From: Stichopus chloronotus
Taxonomy: Eukaryota > Echinodermata > Holothuroidea > Aspidochirotida > Stichopodidae
Reading direction: 5' to 3'
Assembly: GCA_021234535.1 (NCBI GenBank)
Contig: CM037837.1
Coordinates: 10,100,636-10,164,635 of the forward strand
DNA: 64,000 nucleotides
Shown here: one piece after another, positions 13,301 to 25,206 of the stretch
Position numbering within the stretch: the first letter of the stretch is position 1
How the letters are laid out: every line of letters begins with the position of its first letter
The notes under the pieces: model-generated
Database searches by the model: none
Told to the model about the DNA's origin: nothing
The model's input: the letters and a program-made list of their open reading frames with translations, nothing else
Translations under genes and position numbers: made by a program

Positions 13301-16300
13301 ATTCAAAGCATTGACCTGCTAATAAGAAGGATGTTGTCAATGCAACAATTCTCTGTAAATTGACAACTTGCAGAGTCACAATATTTTGTTTCCTCCTCCA
13401 AACGTCAATTCTCTAAATTTTGTCATATGAGGAAATAAGGTAACTCAGCAAATTGTAAATTTGCAGAAGACTGATGCAGTGATGGGCTTCTGTTTCTTGT
13501 CCAAACAACAGTTTTATGAATTTCCTCATCAACGAGATACTACAAACCAGGGCAAATCTTCAATGTGCACGAAACTGATGCACTGACGAGATCAAATTCC
13601 TCCTCAAAAATCGCTTTTCTGAATTTTGTGACATCACACATGTTGTCAACTCATCAATTTGCAGATAACTGACATTTTGCCATGTTGGTACTAACCTTAT
13701 CAATGCAAAGTCCAATCTTTGCTTCCACAGATATTCTTCTTAAGGATGTTAAATGACAAACTAGACATTTCTGCTGTATTACACATGACTGCTGACGTTT
13801 CGGTTCTGAAAAGCACTTCAACCGCAAAATTAAATGGTAGCACCCCAATGAACTGAACCTTCTTTAACCATAAATATCAATATCTGGTTTCAAAGGGTAA
13901 TGATGATATATAATCATACCTGGCTAAAATTGCGTGATCTTCCTTTTGTGAAAACAAACAGCAAGTCCTAATTTTCATGGAAGAAAGTAATTCACTGGAT
14001 AAATTGATTTATCAAGATATTATATACATCTGACGAAAGCCTCACAAATCTAAACTAAGATCATCTTAGGTCCACAAAGCTTCACACTGCTTCTCATTAC
14101 GCAGTCTGCATATCCCACATGCCTGAGTGCACACAGCCTGTACAAAGGATCTGTGAGGCCAGGAGCTGTGTGCACTGGAGCATGACTCATTACTGCCTGG
14201 TTGCTATCCCTATTACAATGGGTAGCAACAGGATCACTCTAAGATTTGTGAGGCTTCCCTAAGGGCAAAATAAAAATTCTTACCTTACTGAGAATTCTCA
14301 GATCTTCCATGATATTTTCATCAGATAACAGATAGGTAAAAGGAGGTGAAAACTTAAAGTCAAGGAAATGACAACACAGTAGGGTAAAATCAACGACAGT
14401 TTAGACAAAGCTGGACACTGACTAGATATCCAAGTCAGCATATTCATTTCACAAAAGGTGCACTTGACAATGATCACTGAAAAACTAAATCTGTTTCGAG
14501 CAATACAACTTCTTTCACAGATTTTTGGTTACTCACAAATTCAAACTTCTTAACAGCAAAGCAATAAGGTATGTTGCCCTGTTTACAACATGCCACACTG
14601 TTGAGTGACAGTACTGAAAATTCAAAAGTTTGCAAGAAAACAACATTTAAAAGACAAGTTTACACTTGCATGGCAATTTGATCACTTTGTTAAGCAAATA
14701 ATAAGTTGTTTCCTGGTGTGGGGTTTCACATTTGATAATAGAAAAATATCTATCAATTAGTGTTTGCACCAGCTACCTGGGTACTTGGATCCACAGTTTT
14801 CACTAACCAAAATGTACGATGAAAGTGTGAAAAAATTCAGCACGGATGCCTAGGAACACTTCACACTTGTCAGGCCTATATGATACATGATGCTGTATTA
14901 CAAACATGCAAAGCGTAAGTGCCACGCTAGGACTTCGCAACAAAGCCATAGTCTACCAGAAGTTGTATTTTGGGTACCCAACAGACTATGCACTGTGGGA
15001 AGCTAGGTCCAAAATGGTGCAAACACTTCTATTGATGAACACGTAACCTGTACGCTATGAAGTAGACAGTCACCTTTACTGCAAATTGATACAACAAAAT
15101 CACAGCTGGATTTTCATCACAAACATGCCTACTGGTGTTAATACACAGAGCAACATTCAAACCATTTCATCGCTCATAGCAATTTCAAGGATATAAGGAG
15201 ATGCTTTCCTCCTCTTCTCTGGCATGGGCAAAGGGTCATTGGGTCTCCTTCTGAGTTTCCTGGTATTTACTGGTTTCACCTCAAAGAAGTCCCCTGGAAA
15301 CAAAAAAAATGTGACAATGACTTAAATGTTTCATGATCATTGGATACCAAGCAGTTTCACTTTTACATCATCAAAATCACAATGCATCATTGTAATAAAG
15401 AAAATAGACATTTCATTACCAAAAAACTGGGAAAATTTGCCTCATTGTATTGATAAAAACCACATCTTAATAGCATAGTCTATTGGATCTTAAGGACTTA
15501 AAAAAGAAAATCTGTTTCATAGTGGTACATTGCTATGTGGGAACTCTGTGATATCACACAGACACAACTAATTAGACAACCTTTGTATTTCTTTATCCTC
15601 CTGACTGTGAGTTTAAGACATCTGACTTTGATTTCAACAATTTCACATCTACAGTGAACCCAATCTTCACTTTTCACTGGTGTCAAATTTTTGAAGGTTA
15701 ACATTTCAATTTCAAGGAACAGAGACTTCTTGCAGCAATTTGCTAGTACTGTATTATATAACACACTGCAACCTTCCGCCAACTGGAAAACTTTCTTGCC
15801 CAAAGCTATCTTTCTGCATACATCAATATCTTGAGCTTTGAAAAAGATTTCGGTGTGGGTGCCTGCGGTAAAGGAATATATTCTTCCATTTCAGAATCTT
15901 CTAAACTGTCAGTGTTATCTTTCTTTATTTGATGGAAATAGGGCATTAAGAGTACACCAACATGACACATTTAGTCATTATAAAACCATTCAGTCTCATC
16001 AATATATGCATGCCAAAGCTTTGTCTCCTCAAAACATTATACATGTGATGTGTAACGGAAGATGCATCATTTGAATTTTGAAAAGTTTGGGTGAACAAAT
16101 TAGTGTTGAGCAACAAAAAACTGAGTTTCTATCTGTGAGAAACTTATTTCTTGGAAAAAAAGGCTACTGTCAGTCCTTACTTTGAATAATCTATCATTCT
16201 GCATCCACAAACATTGCTTTCTAAAAATATGGATGTTTTCTATAACACAAATGCCCTATTTCCCTTTAAGCAATATTGACGCATAACTACGTAATCCAGT

Positions 16301-19300
16301 TTACTCACCGCCGTTTAGATCCAAGGAGAGACCTTCATTTTCGATATTTCTCCTTCGGTCCTCCAGTTCGTTGATCAAATGTTCTTTCAAGTCTATCTTC
16401 TTTTGCTATGAAAAAATATTGAAAAAATATAGACATTTTTGTTATCATTTTCTCTAACTCTTGATGCAATGAAAGCATAACTGCATCTGAAAGGGGTGTC
16501 CACTCCGAGCGAAAAGAACAGCCACTGCATTAACGACCTACGACAGCCAAAGTCTTAAACTGCCAATCTTTTTTGCTTTCACTCTCCTTATATTTCTGCT
16601 AATCAAATGACAAGATGACAGCTTAACAAAGTACTTCTTACAATATGGTAATGTACCTCACAAGGATTAATTTACACGCTTCTTTCACATGTGGAAAATC
16701 TAGATGGTATGACTACATACGATTCAGTCTAAACATTCCAAACAATTGCATCTGATTGCCCAAGGGATAACTAACATACAAACTGTGGTTGTCATTTGGA
16801 ATTTTACAATTAAATTGGTCTGCCAAAAATTGGGTTATCAACTGCAATTAAATTAATATTCAGGTTGTTGTTGCCAAGAATGAACTTGTATCCATACTGT
16901 TCACAAGTATCATGAAACTTTGGCCACAAACTTCCATGATACTGTCCTTCCAATATTCTAAATAAAGTCTGCATTTGGTCACAGGCTCCAAATACTGACT
17001 GATGTGGTTGTCTAAAGGACAACTTTGTGATAAATTATGGCTGTCCCTCAGAAATTGTACTCCTCTTGGATGTTGGGAGTTCCCGGCTAAACTTCATCAA
17101 TGCAACTAATGCTGGAAAAGAATGTTAAATCCAACAACTGCTGTAATGATTCTGTATGTATATCATAGAATTCACTACTTTTTTCATAGGTAACCCAGGT
17201 ACCCAGATGGCATTTTATTACCTGGGTGATCCAAAATCACTATACGATTCCTTCATAAAGTGATAAATGACACAACCTCTGTGCGAACACACTGCGTCAG
17301 ATGGCCAAATTTCACTTTACCACACAGAGCAAAGAGCTCAAAACAGAATTTTTTTTCTTTTTCTCAAGGAAAATACTTGGCCCTATTCACCAGAAGGTAA
17401 AGGCCAGTGTATGAAGTGTACTAGTAAGATTCCTCCTCACAAAGGCAATGCACAACGCTGTGAAAATACCAATGCTAACAATAAAACTGCCATTTTGGTA
17501 AGGTAGCCAATGGATATGAGAAAAAAATGCCCCGATTCTGAGTTTTAGGAATTGATGGAAACACTAGAATACACCCTTGTGTACAGTCAACATGCATCTA
17601 CTGCACTGACTCCACACTGAAGAGTTGGGGCATAATGACTCAGGAGACTGACCCACAGCAATTTAAGACGTAATTCATTGTAACAGAATAAGTTCCATTT
17701 TGTGACAACAACAAAAAAACAAAATTAGCAACAAGTTAAAACGTCTCACCTCAAATTCTTCAACAGCCTCTTTCCTCTCCCTGATAAAGTTATACTCCAC
17801 CAATTCAAGCTGAATGTATAAACAACATGAGAATGTAGAGAAACTAAAGTTAAATTGTTACACTCATAACACATAAATGCTTACAAATCTCTGATGCAGG
17901 ACAACTTTCACAGCAGTGTTTGCACCAGGCCCAAAATATACTGACCCTGGTGCATTGATTGAAATTGACCAAGTGACAAATTGACATTGATGAAAATTCG
18001 GACCTGGGCAGCAATTTCAGATCCGACGGCCGGATATCCGATGCAAAGACCATTTCATAGTACACTTTCCAGATCCTTGGTGCGGTTTGATGCCTACAGT
18101 AGCAGTATGAGCCACATCTATTAAAACTGCCGGTTTTAGTCTAAGATGGGATTTAATAAACATCCCAGTTTCAGGATCACATGTCCTGTCGTCTCTCATA
18201 CTACAGATCCACCTGCCAACATTAATTACGGTACAAGTAACTGTAACTACATTTTCAAAGTTTCTGCTGGCAGTCAATCTCATCTCCCATCTTTGCACAT
18301 GAATTTAAGATACAATCTACAAATGAATTTAAACGTATGATCATACTGACGACACATTAAGGCAACCAAGTTTCTCCAATCATTATGCTGTGTTACTGCT
18401 TCAAACTTGACAGGTATTGACTAAGTTAACATGATTGTCCAAAAATACTCCACACCTGTCAGCAATCAACAGGGCAGAAAATAACTTTCCATTCACAAGC
18501 GTGACTTCTTCCCAATTTGCAATGCAGCCCTGGAAAAATTTGGCAAAATTCAATTGTTTTCATGTCAGAATTAAAACATTCTGGTGCTGCTGTTCTTACT
18601 TCTGCATTCTTTGTTACTTCAGCCAGCCTCATTCTATCCTTGCCTTGCTGCTCCAGCTTTTTTATTTTTCTCACCAACTCTGGATGTGAACCGTCTATAA
18701 CCTGCTGGAGCTGTTTCTTCAACATCGTTAACTTTTCTTTGTAGATCCTGGTTGTGAAAAAAATAATTCATTATAGAATTGTTAAATTGATATTAAACAA
18801 ACAGAACTGTGGAATGCTATGTGCAGTGCACTGCTGGAAAAGAGGGCATACAATTGCATATGGGCAATTCCATGACAATAGGGACAAGTTCCCAAAATTT
18901 AAAAGTGTGTTTGAAGGTAAATTTTTTTATTATTATGGTGGGAAATAATTCAAATTGTATGAAAATGATCAAAATCATGAGATCAGAATACCATTTTTGT
19001 AAAATCATACCTGATTAATGCTAGGACCCGAAGTGACCATTTTTATTTTTTCACCATTTTAGGGCATCCATGTTAATATGTCAATTACTACTGTACCTTT
19101 TCTCATACCGTTTGCAATATATCCAATCTATACTGTATGAAATTACACAAAGTATTTCATGTGTTTCAGTGAGTACAGCAAAACTTCCTGAAATACTCCA
19201 CATTTTTCAAAGAGTGCTGCAAACATAAGAGACTAGCATAATGTAACATGAGTCACACATTTTTTACACTTTTCCTGTATCTCAAAATCTAATGACAAAA

Positions 19301-22093
19301 TGAACTAACCCCTTATAATTCTCCTCCTACAATCTTGGACAAAATTGTTGGGACACTTTGTTGAACTTTGCAAATATAATACTAAATTTTAGGTGAGAGG
19401 ATGACATGAAACCCAGTGCCCCTTCCCACTGTTGGGCTATAAAAGTGAATGTACACTTTGAACAGTAATCCTAAAGCCAACATTGAAAAGGGGAGTGGGG
19501 TGTCCCAAGGCATTTTGTCCAAGATTGTAATGTTGATGCCAAGAAAACTGATAACAACACTTTTCATATGACTTCTTCAGCAAAAAAGTATTAGAGCATC
19601 AAACTTTGTAACATGAGTCGTAATGAGTTACTGCAGTGTAAAGTGTGTCATACAACATTAACAAACCTTTAATTGTTAATCACTACAAGTGTCCACAGCA
19701 AATGATGCTGCATGTTGTTCTATCATGTAAACCCTTTATGAATATTTCCCTCAAACACTGTTTTTATTTTTTCTGTTGATATTGACTAAAACTTTAATTT
19801 TGCTGAAAACAAAACCACTGACAAATTATACCATTTGTAACATGAACCACTGAATAACTGTGTATCGATCCACCCTAAAGAAAAAGAAAATGGGGTATTG
19901 CTACAAGCAGTGTGCATGTGGTATGGTCATGGGACCATCCTGTTTTCTTAGGTATCAGTGCACCCTTGAGGACTTTTCAACTTAACTCTGTGCTTTCAGT
20001 ATAGTCCATGCTTAAGTGTAAAGTTGTACAGTAGCGCAAAAACTTTGACACAATGATGCCTTGCATACAATTGTTCTTCCCTCAATGAACATGTACATTT
20101 ACTGGCAATTTTGACATGAATTGCAATCAAGATGAGATTCCTCAGGAAATTAAGACTGTATACTCAGGTTGCACTTCTTCATAGTTTAAACAATTGTTCC
20201 AAATTTTTCAATTTACTGGATGTACAGTAGGTGACTGCATGGTGGGTGATGGGATACAATGGTACGATAGGTACTGTACAGTATACACAGAAGGTGATAA
20301 AGAATACTTTGCTCACATGTGGCTCTGACCAGAAAACACCAAAAGTGGAACATATCAAAGCTATATTCGTGGTTAAACCATCCTCTTAACTGAAAAGTGA
20401 TTACAGAGCTGTATGAGAAGATCAAGGTCAAATTGTACTGTGATTTCACTAGAAAGTGTATAATGCCATGGTCTGTGGAACTGTACTAAAGCACTCGCCA
20501 GTTTTGAGTGTGTTGAAGTTTCCACACTTAAATTTTTTTTCCCTTATCACTGTCAGTGACTTACTGCAATTTTCTGCACTAATCTGTAAACTCTAATCAA
20601 ATCATATCTCTTGACAATTCTGTGACATGTAATGAATGCATAATAATTTGACTATCAGTCTTGAACAAACACTTCTTACAGCAAGAATGGATGAAAAGGC
20701 ACCCAAAAGGATAGGACAACTGTATGAATCTCTCTATATAATGGAATAACAGCTCCAGCAGAGAATATGCATATGCCTTACTGTTCTTTCATCTCTGTGT
20801 ACTCTTCCTCAAGTTTAGCTGCATCTGTTTCACTTGCATCTTCTGTATCTATTAAAGAAATAAAAGAATCTCACAATTATACACATTTAGCAGGTATCAG
20901 ACAATTCCTTTCCAGAATAATGAAATCCTTCAAACAAAGCAACAGTGTTCTGTGAGTGAATGTGATAGAAATATAAATAGGTAAATAGGATTATATGATA
21001 GAAAAGAGATGAATAATGGAAGAGCTGCATGTTTTTTCATTATTTACAAAATTTTTATTTACAAAAATGTTATAGCCTTTGTAAAGTCCTAGGGACTAAT
21101 ACTGGCTAGTTTAGTTTGGTAGGAAAAAGGATCAGGAGGGGCAAATAAGGACCCTGAAAAACAAAAGCACCCAAGCAGAAAAAAAAGGTATAAAAATCAA
21201 ACCCAGTTACAAAGCTTAAAGCACTTTTCCAGTGCATTCTTAAACCCAGTGAGACTTCTTGCCATCACTACATACTCAGGCAACCTATTCCACTGATTCA
21301 CTAATTCACCCTCTAAGAAGAGAAAAAAACGATGAACATTGATCCTACTTTGGAGTTTCGAACTAGTCTGTACAGTATTTCGTGCACTCAGAACTGAAGA
21401 TCTTAGGAGTGGAGCTGGCATTTTCCTTATGTTTTCTATTGTTTTTTTTTGAAAAAACTTCGGCATGAGCCTGACATGGAATGCACTTTGGGTTTCCGAC
21501 AATGACCTCTTGTCATTTTACCATTTGCAAACTTGAAAAAATCAGAAAATTATTAACTATCAAAACAATGAACAATCTTGTAGACTTGTATCAAATCTCC
21601 TCGTAATCTTCCCAGTTCAAGTTAAGTGAAATTTAAGAGACATAACCTAGTAGTACTATCATATATCACCCTATATATACAGAGAACACCCTTGAAGGCC
21701 CTCATCAATCTAGTAGCTGTGCTGGACTTTCTCAAGTGAATCCTTATCTTTCATTTTGGTGACCAAATTGTGCACCCCTAACGTTAGGCCTACAGGCTGA
21801 CAGGTTGATATCAACACCGACGACTGACAATCTGATGTGTAACAGACTAACACCAGTTTGACTTTTTGAGTTAAGCCTTACGTAAGTTATAATGTGTATA
21901 GCAACCTAGCCTATCAACTGATCCTACGACAGTAACAGTAACATTTAGCCTAACGTTAATGGAACTGAGTGTGCTCACCTTCGTCGGAATCCTGATAGCT
22001 TGCTTTTGCTCTCTCTTCCTCCTCACTAAAATCATACTCTCTTGCCGCATCAAAACCATTCATTGCGGATGGTGATGAAAGGGTCGACACCAT
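10322..22093 (-). CDS. SUDS3: SUDS3 (SDS3), Sin3-HDAC corepressor subunit, complete nine-exon gene
   Basis: SDS3 is a nuclear, dimerising scaffold of the Sin3-HDAC complex. Coding exons on the minus strand: 22093-21979, 20848-20782, 18747-18600, 17809-17750, 16405-16309, 15293-15163, 12715-12661, 12138-11861, 10420-10322. Phases agree throughout and sum to 349 codons plus stop (human about 328). Residues 1-60 are acidic ([13 protein letters not shown]). Residues 55-162 form the coiled-coil Sds3-like domain ([31 protein letters not shown]). About 163-206 holds [19 protein letters not shown], the Sin3-interaction side. Residues 207-265 are a low-complexity Ser/Asn/His/Thr linker. The C-terminal globular domain has [21 protein letters not shown] and [14 protein letters not shown]. 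The start ATG has A at -3 and G at +4. Exon 6 appears to use a weak GTTTGA donor, so that boundary is the least certain. Confidence 0.93.
10600..11285 (-). repeat. Dispersed DR1 tandem repeat, locus B, inverted (SUDS3 last intron)
   Basis: Read on the minus strand this has the family hallmarks: AAAGGTTAGTGAAGGTCA-like and AACAGAGGTCAAAG blocks and CTCGAGATA blocks. On the plus strand they appear as TGACCTCTGTTGACCTTC near 10684 and TGACCTCTGCCAACTTCC near 11107. It is more decayed than the other loci. Confidence 0.6.
13100..13690. repeat. Very degenerate repeated segment in SUDS3 intron
   Basis: Recurring phrases include ACTGATGCAnTGA, CTCATCnAnnnnATnC, AATTTGCAGA and TTTCTCCAAAnTG, suggesting an ancient tandem repeat with units of roughly 100-150 bp. 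No unit is well enough preserved to define. Confidence 0.35.
14035..14258. repeat. Imperfect foldback element in SUDS3 intron
   Basis: The outer arms pair: AAGCCTCACAAATCT on the left, and AGATTTGTGAGGCTT on the right (14242-14256). The inner arms also pair: GAGTGCACACAGCCTG (14124-14139) with AGGAGCTGTGTGCACT (14161-14176). The middle parts of the arms have diverged. It looks like a palindromic non-autonomous element; the superfamily is not clear. Confidence 0.6.
14759..15027. mobile_element. MITE with 13-bp terminal inverted repeats
   Basis: The left end AGTGTTTGCACCA (14759-14771) is the exact reverse complement of the right end TGGTGCAAACACT (15015-15027). The enclosed sequence has no coding capacity. 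The flanks tctatcaat and tctattgat are similar but not identical, so a target duplication is only tentative. The same 13-mer recurs at 17915-17927 in another SUDS3 intron. Confidence 0.65.
19330..19527. mobile_element. Tc1/mariner-like MITE with TA target duplication
   Basis: 198 bp between two TA dinucleotides (19328-19329 and 19528-19529). The terminal repeats are CAATCTTGGACAAAAT, identical for 16 bp, then continue after a one-base length difference with TTGGGACAC on both arms. The TA duplication and internal palindromy fit a Tc1/mariner-derived non-autonomous element. It lies in SUDS3 intron 2. Confidence 0.8.
21197..21760 (-). pseudogene. Decayed LINE reverse-transcriptase C-terminus (CR1/Jockey-like)
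   Basis: The minus strand encodes, across several stops and frameshifts, the usual C-terminal landmarks of non-LTR retrotransposons. First come a KVQ..ATRL-like start and a [18 protein letters not shown] segment. A 101-codon open frame (21502-21197) follows, with [20 protein letters not shown] and then KNALEKCF. This is the WN-LP-VV-A-S-FK pattern seen at the end of CR1/Jockey-type ORF2 proteins. It is inserted in SUDS3 intron 1 in the same orientation as the gene and is certainly inactive. Confidence 0.75.
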
Positions 22094-22439
22094 TTTATCG
22101 GTGGAAAAAACTGTGAAATATTTTCGAGGCTGATTTATTTGCACGCACAATTCACTGTATTGCCTAGACTAGAGAGTAATTGGGAACTCTTCTGCAGCGG
22201 GCCAAATGCGCTGTACTATAGTGCACGGCGCTTAACAGCACTGGTAGTGAAATGCATACATAGTTGTTTTGTGTTGCACGACCTGTACACAATATGTGTG
22301 TAACAATTTTGTTCCTCGATGCGGTGCTGTACTACGTTGTCCAATCAGTGTATACATGCCAACGAGCGCTTTCTAGATCTCTGGGATTCAATTTCAGCCC
22401 TTGGACTTGTTGAAGTCGTTTCACGAAAACAAACGCTTA

Positions 22440-22452
22440 TGACCTTTGACCC
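22440..22452 (-). promoter_or_regulatory. DR1-type nuclear-receptor motif upstream of SUDS3
   Basis: The minus strand reads GGGTCAAAGGTCA about 350 bp before the SUDS3 start codon. Unlike the copies in the dispersed repeat, its flanks do not match that repeat. Direct repeats with one-base spacing are bound by RXR, HNF4 and COUP-TF family receptors. Whether it functions is unknown. Confidence 0.3.
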
Positions 22453-22687
22453 CTTCTTGTAGTATGTACGGGAGTGTAGAGATGACATTACATTGACGGA
22501 TGAGTTCATGATAAAACCACAAAATCTGTTGACAGACAATTGGTGACATTGTCCTTCGTGACAAAATCCTGGAACAAATTGACGATTTGGTGCTATCAAA
22601 AGTTTTTGAATGCATCAAGTGGTACTGTCAAAATTGGTGCTAAATGTTATTATGATGAGATGACGGATTCAAAGTACTATTTTCGAT

Positions 22688-23960
22688 TTCATTTGGTCTA
22701 AAAATCCAGATAAGATTAAAAGGAAAACAATGTACAAAGATTATGGTAAAGGAGGACTTAAAATTACACACGTTAAAAGTTTCATTTGCTCTCTTTAATA
22801 TATCTTGGGTGAAACGTTGTATTACCGGGGATGATGCTCTTTGGAAAATTTTCTCACTATTTATCTCCCTTTGGTCAAAAATTTCTTTTCAATGTAATTT
22901 TGCTTCGGCCGATATTTCATCTGTGGACAATATTTTTATAAAACAAGTTTGTCAGGCTTGGAGTTCATTACATTTCACCATTCCCACTAATAATTATAGT
23001 AAACAAGTTCTCTGGAACAACCATTTTATTAAGATTGATAAAAAAAACCGTGTATACTAAAAAGTTACATGATGCCGGTGTTTTATACGTTAAAGATCTT
23101 TTTAATGACGATGGTGGTGTGATGTCATACGTTGATTTCTGTACTAAGTTCACCATTACTCGTTATCCTTTTACCCTTTTTGCGGTTTGTTGGCCGCAAT
23201 TCCTGTAGATTGGAAAGTACGCCCTTTTATCTCGAATAACAACTCCTTTCCTTTATATAACGTTACCCTCAACTCCCCGAGGATTACGAATTTTGCCTAT
23301 TGTAAGCTCGTTGATAAAATAGTCTTGCCCCCAATTTCTACTGTGAAGTGGAATGCTTTTTTGAATTTCACCGAGGACGACTGGCAAAAAATTTTTTTGA
23401 CAGTAAGATTATTTACTTCCAGTTTCTTTTTTTACACAGAATTCTTGCAACTAACAAATTGCTTTTTGCCATGAAGAAAGTTGAGTCACCCAATTGTGAG
23501 TTTTGTTAAGTTGAAATTGAAACTATTGAACATCTTTTCTGGGGCTGTCCTTAAACGTCCACTTTCCTTTTAGACACCGAACAACACCTTTTTGGCAGAC
23601 AATTTATTTCATCTAAATCTGACTTTTTCTTTGGTTATAATCTCCAGCTGCATCACCCATACAATTTTGTTTTTCTTTATTGTAAATACTTTATTTATTG
23701 TTGTAAATTTAATTCAACTATCCCTGATGTTTTGACTTTTTTCACAAACTTAAATTTGTATTAGCAGTCGAAAAACCATATTTGCTCTCTAAGTCCAGCT
23801 GCTCTCCAAGAAGAATATTGAGATATAATGAAGTTGTAAATGCTCTTTCCTTTTGCTTAATTTCCTCTTAGTTTTTCTTCGTTTTTCTTTTCCCTTTGTT
23901 TTCCTCTTTTCGTCCCCATCCATTGCAAACATGATTTTTTTATATATCCTTTGATTAAGT
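22688..23960 (+). pseudogene. Decayed LINE ORF2 C-terminal region
   Basis: Successive open pieces in shifting frames encode a post-RT region typical of L1/Tx1-like LINEs. A first piece has FIWSKNPDKIKRKTM, then KDYGKGGLKITHVKSF. A second (about 22770-23060) has SWVKR and LWNNHFIKI. A third has a LHDAG.LYVKDLF motif. A fourth (about 23190-23490) is followed by a cysteine/histidine piece (FC-x-EIETIEHLFWGC-like, 23500-23552) and a CKFNSTIPDV-like tail. Multiple stops and frameshifts show a dead copy, oriented toward DRG1. Confidence 0.8.
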
Positions 23961-24377
23961 TTGACTGTCAATTTCTTAATGTTTTTCTGATCATTTTCTT
24001 GGAATAGTTTGCATAAAAAAGATATGTATATTGGTAAATGTTAATGTTTTTCTTACAGAAACCAATTGTTATTCCTAAGTAACATTTTGGAATTATATAT
24101 GCTACATGTAATGTATGATCTTCACGAAGAGAAAAACAAACTATGGATGGAAAAAAAAAAGAGATGGCGGATCCCCGTCACTTGAACAATACCTGAAAAT
24201 TTACTGACGAGTAAGTGAACAGCCAGCTGCTCTGAGTACTCCTTCGCCAAAACGACTGGCCTCAATGCTAATTGAGGTTTTAATTGAAAAGGTGAGTAAT
24301 TTCGGCAATTACTCTCCAGCAAATTGACGAGTCAGTAACTTGTCAATGTCTTTATGCTCATGTCTGTCTAAAATGCT

Positions 24378-24417
24378 GTTATTGTTATTATTATTATTAT
24401 AATTATTATTATTATTC
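24378..24417. repeat. TTA-rich microsatellite
   Basis: Imperfect (TTA)n run, with a second short TTA run at about 24445-24464. Confidence 0.8.
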
Positions 24418-25198
24418 TTTCACAACCTCTCGGTCGGACTTCGTTTATTACTATTATTATTATTTTGTAACTAGGAACTGTTCTGTAAAAACTAAGTGAT
24501 TGATCTCAGAAGCCAACTCACTGAAAGGGTAATGAATAATGATAAAAGGGATTTGCTATACCCAAACGTATCCACCCTAGGCTGACAGGATGCTCAAAGA
24601 GGGGAGAAAGGGAAAGGAAAATAACGAACACACGAACAGATAGGTACAATTATGTGAAACAAGTTCTCATGAAATGAGTCATTAAAAGTTTTAAAGATTG
24701 ATTGTCAAATTGTCATGATTGTCAAATGTGAAGTTCTAAAATAGATTTTAGCATATGTGACGTCTCAAGTCGAGTTCACTGAATGTCAGAAACGTACATT
24801 CAAGTGGAACTTGAAGTTCATAAATATGATACAAAAATGCTACTAAGTACTAACTGTGGAAAAAAAGAGAAGATGGCTGATAGTTTTGGAAGTTTTGTTT
24901 CCTCAGTGATAAAAGTATAGCAACTCAAGGTTCTACCACAACACGGTGTACCATGAAAGACATAAGAAGAACACTCCAGGCAGTGATGTTTCAAAATTCA
25001 AAATTACTTTCGGTTTATCAGGTCAACTTATTGAAACCACTGATACTTTGACCTTTGTGATTGAAAGGTTAAAAGAACTGTCGTTTCGCCTGTTGTAAAT
25101 TCGCGCCTCCATCCGCCAGTTTTCCCATTTGCAAGCCCTCTCCCCCTCCCAATGAAAGCTGTCGTTTGCCCTAACTTACCTCGTCCCTTTGACCTAAC

Positions 25199-25206
25199 TG
25201 ACGTCA
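25199..25206. promoter_or_regulatory. CRE-like palindrome TGACGTCA upstream of DRG1
   Basis: A perfect TGACGTCA about 515 bp before the DRG1 start codon, in a locally C-rich stretch. This is the consensus of CREB/ATF-family factors. Its role here is inference. Confidence 0.3.

Noticed and set aside
17193..17227. ACCCAGGTA / TACCTGGGT inverted repeat with a 17-base loop
   Set aside because: Nine base pairs with a long loop is weak, and nothing around it suggests an element or RNA gene.
22743..23474. Separate 105- and 95-codon plus-strand genes
   Set aside because: They are consecutive pieces of one decayed LINE, not independent genes.
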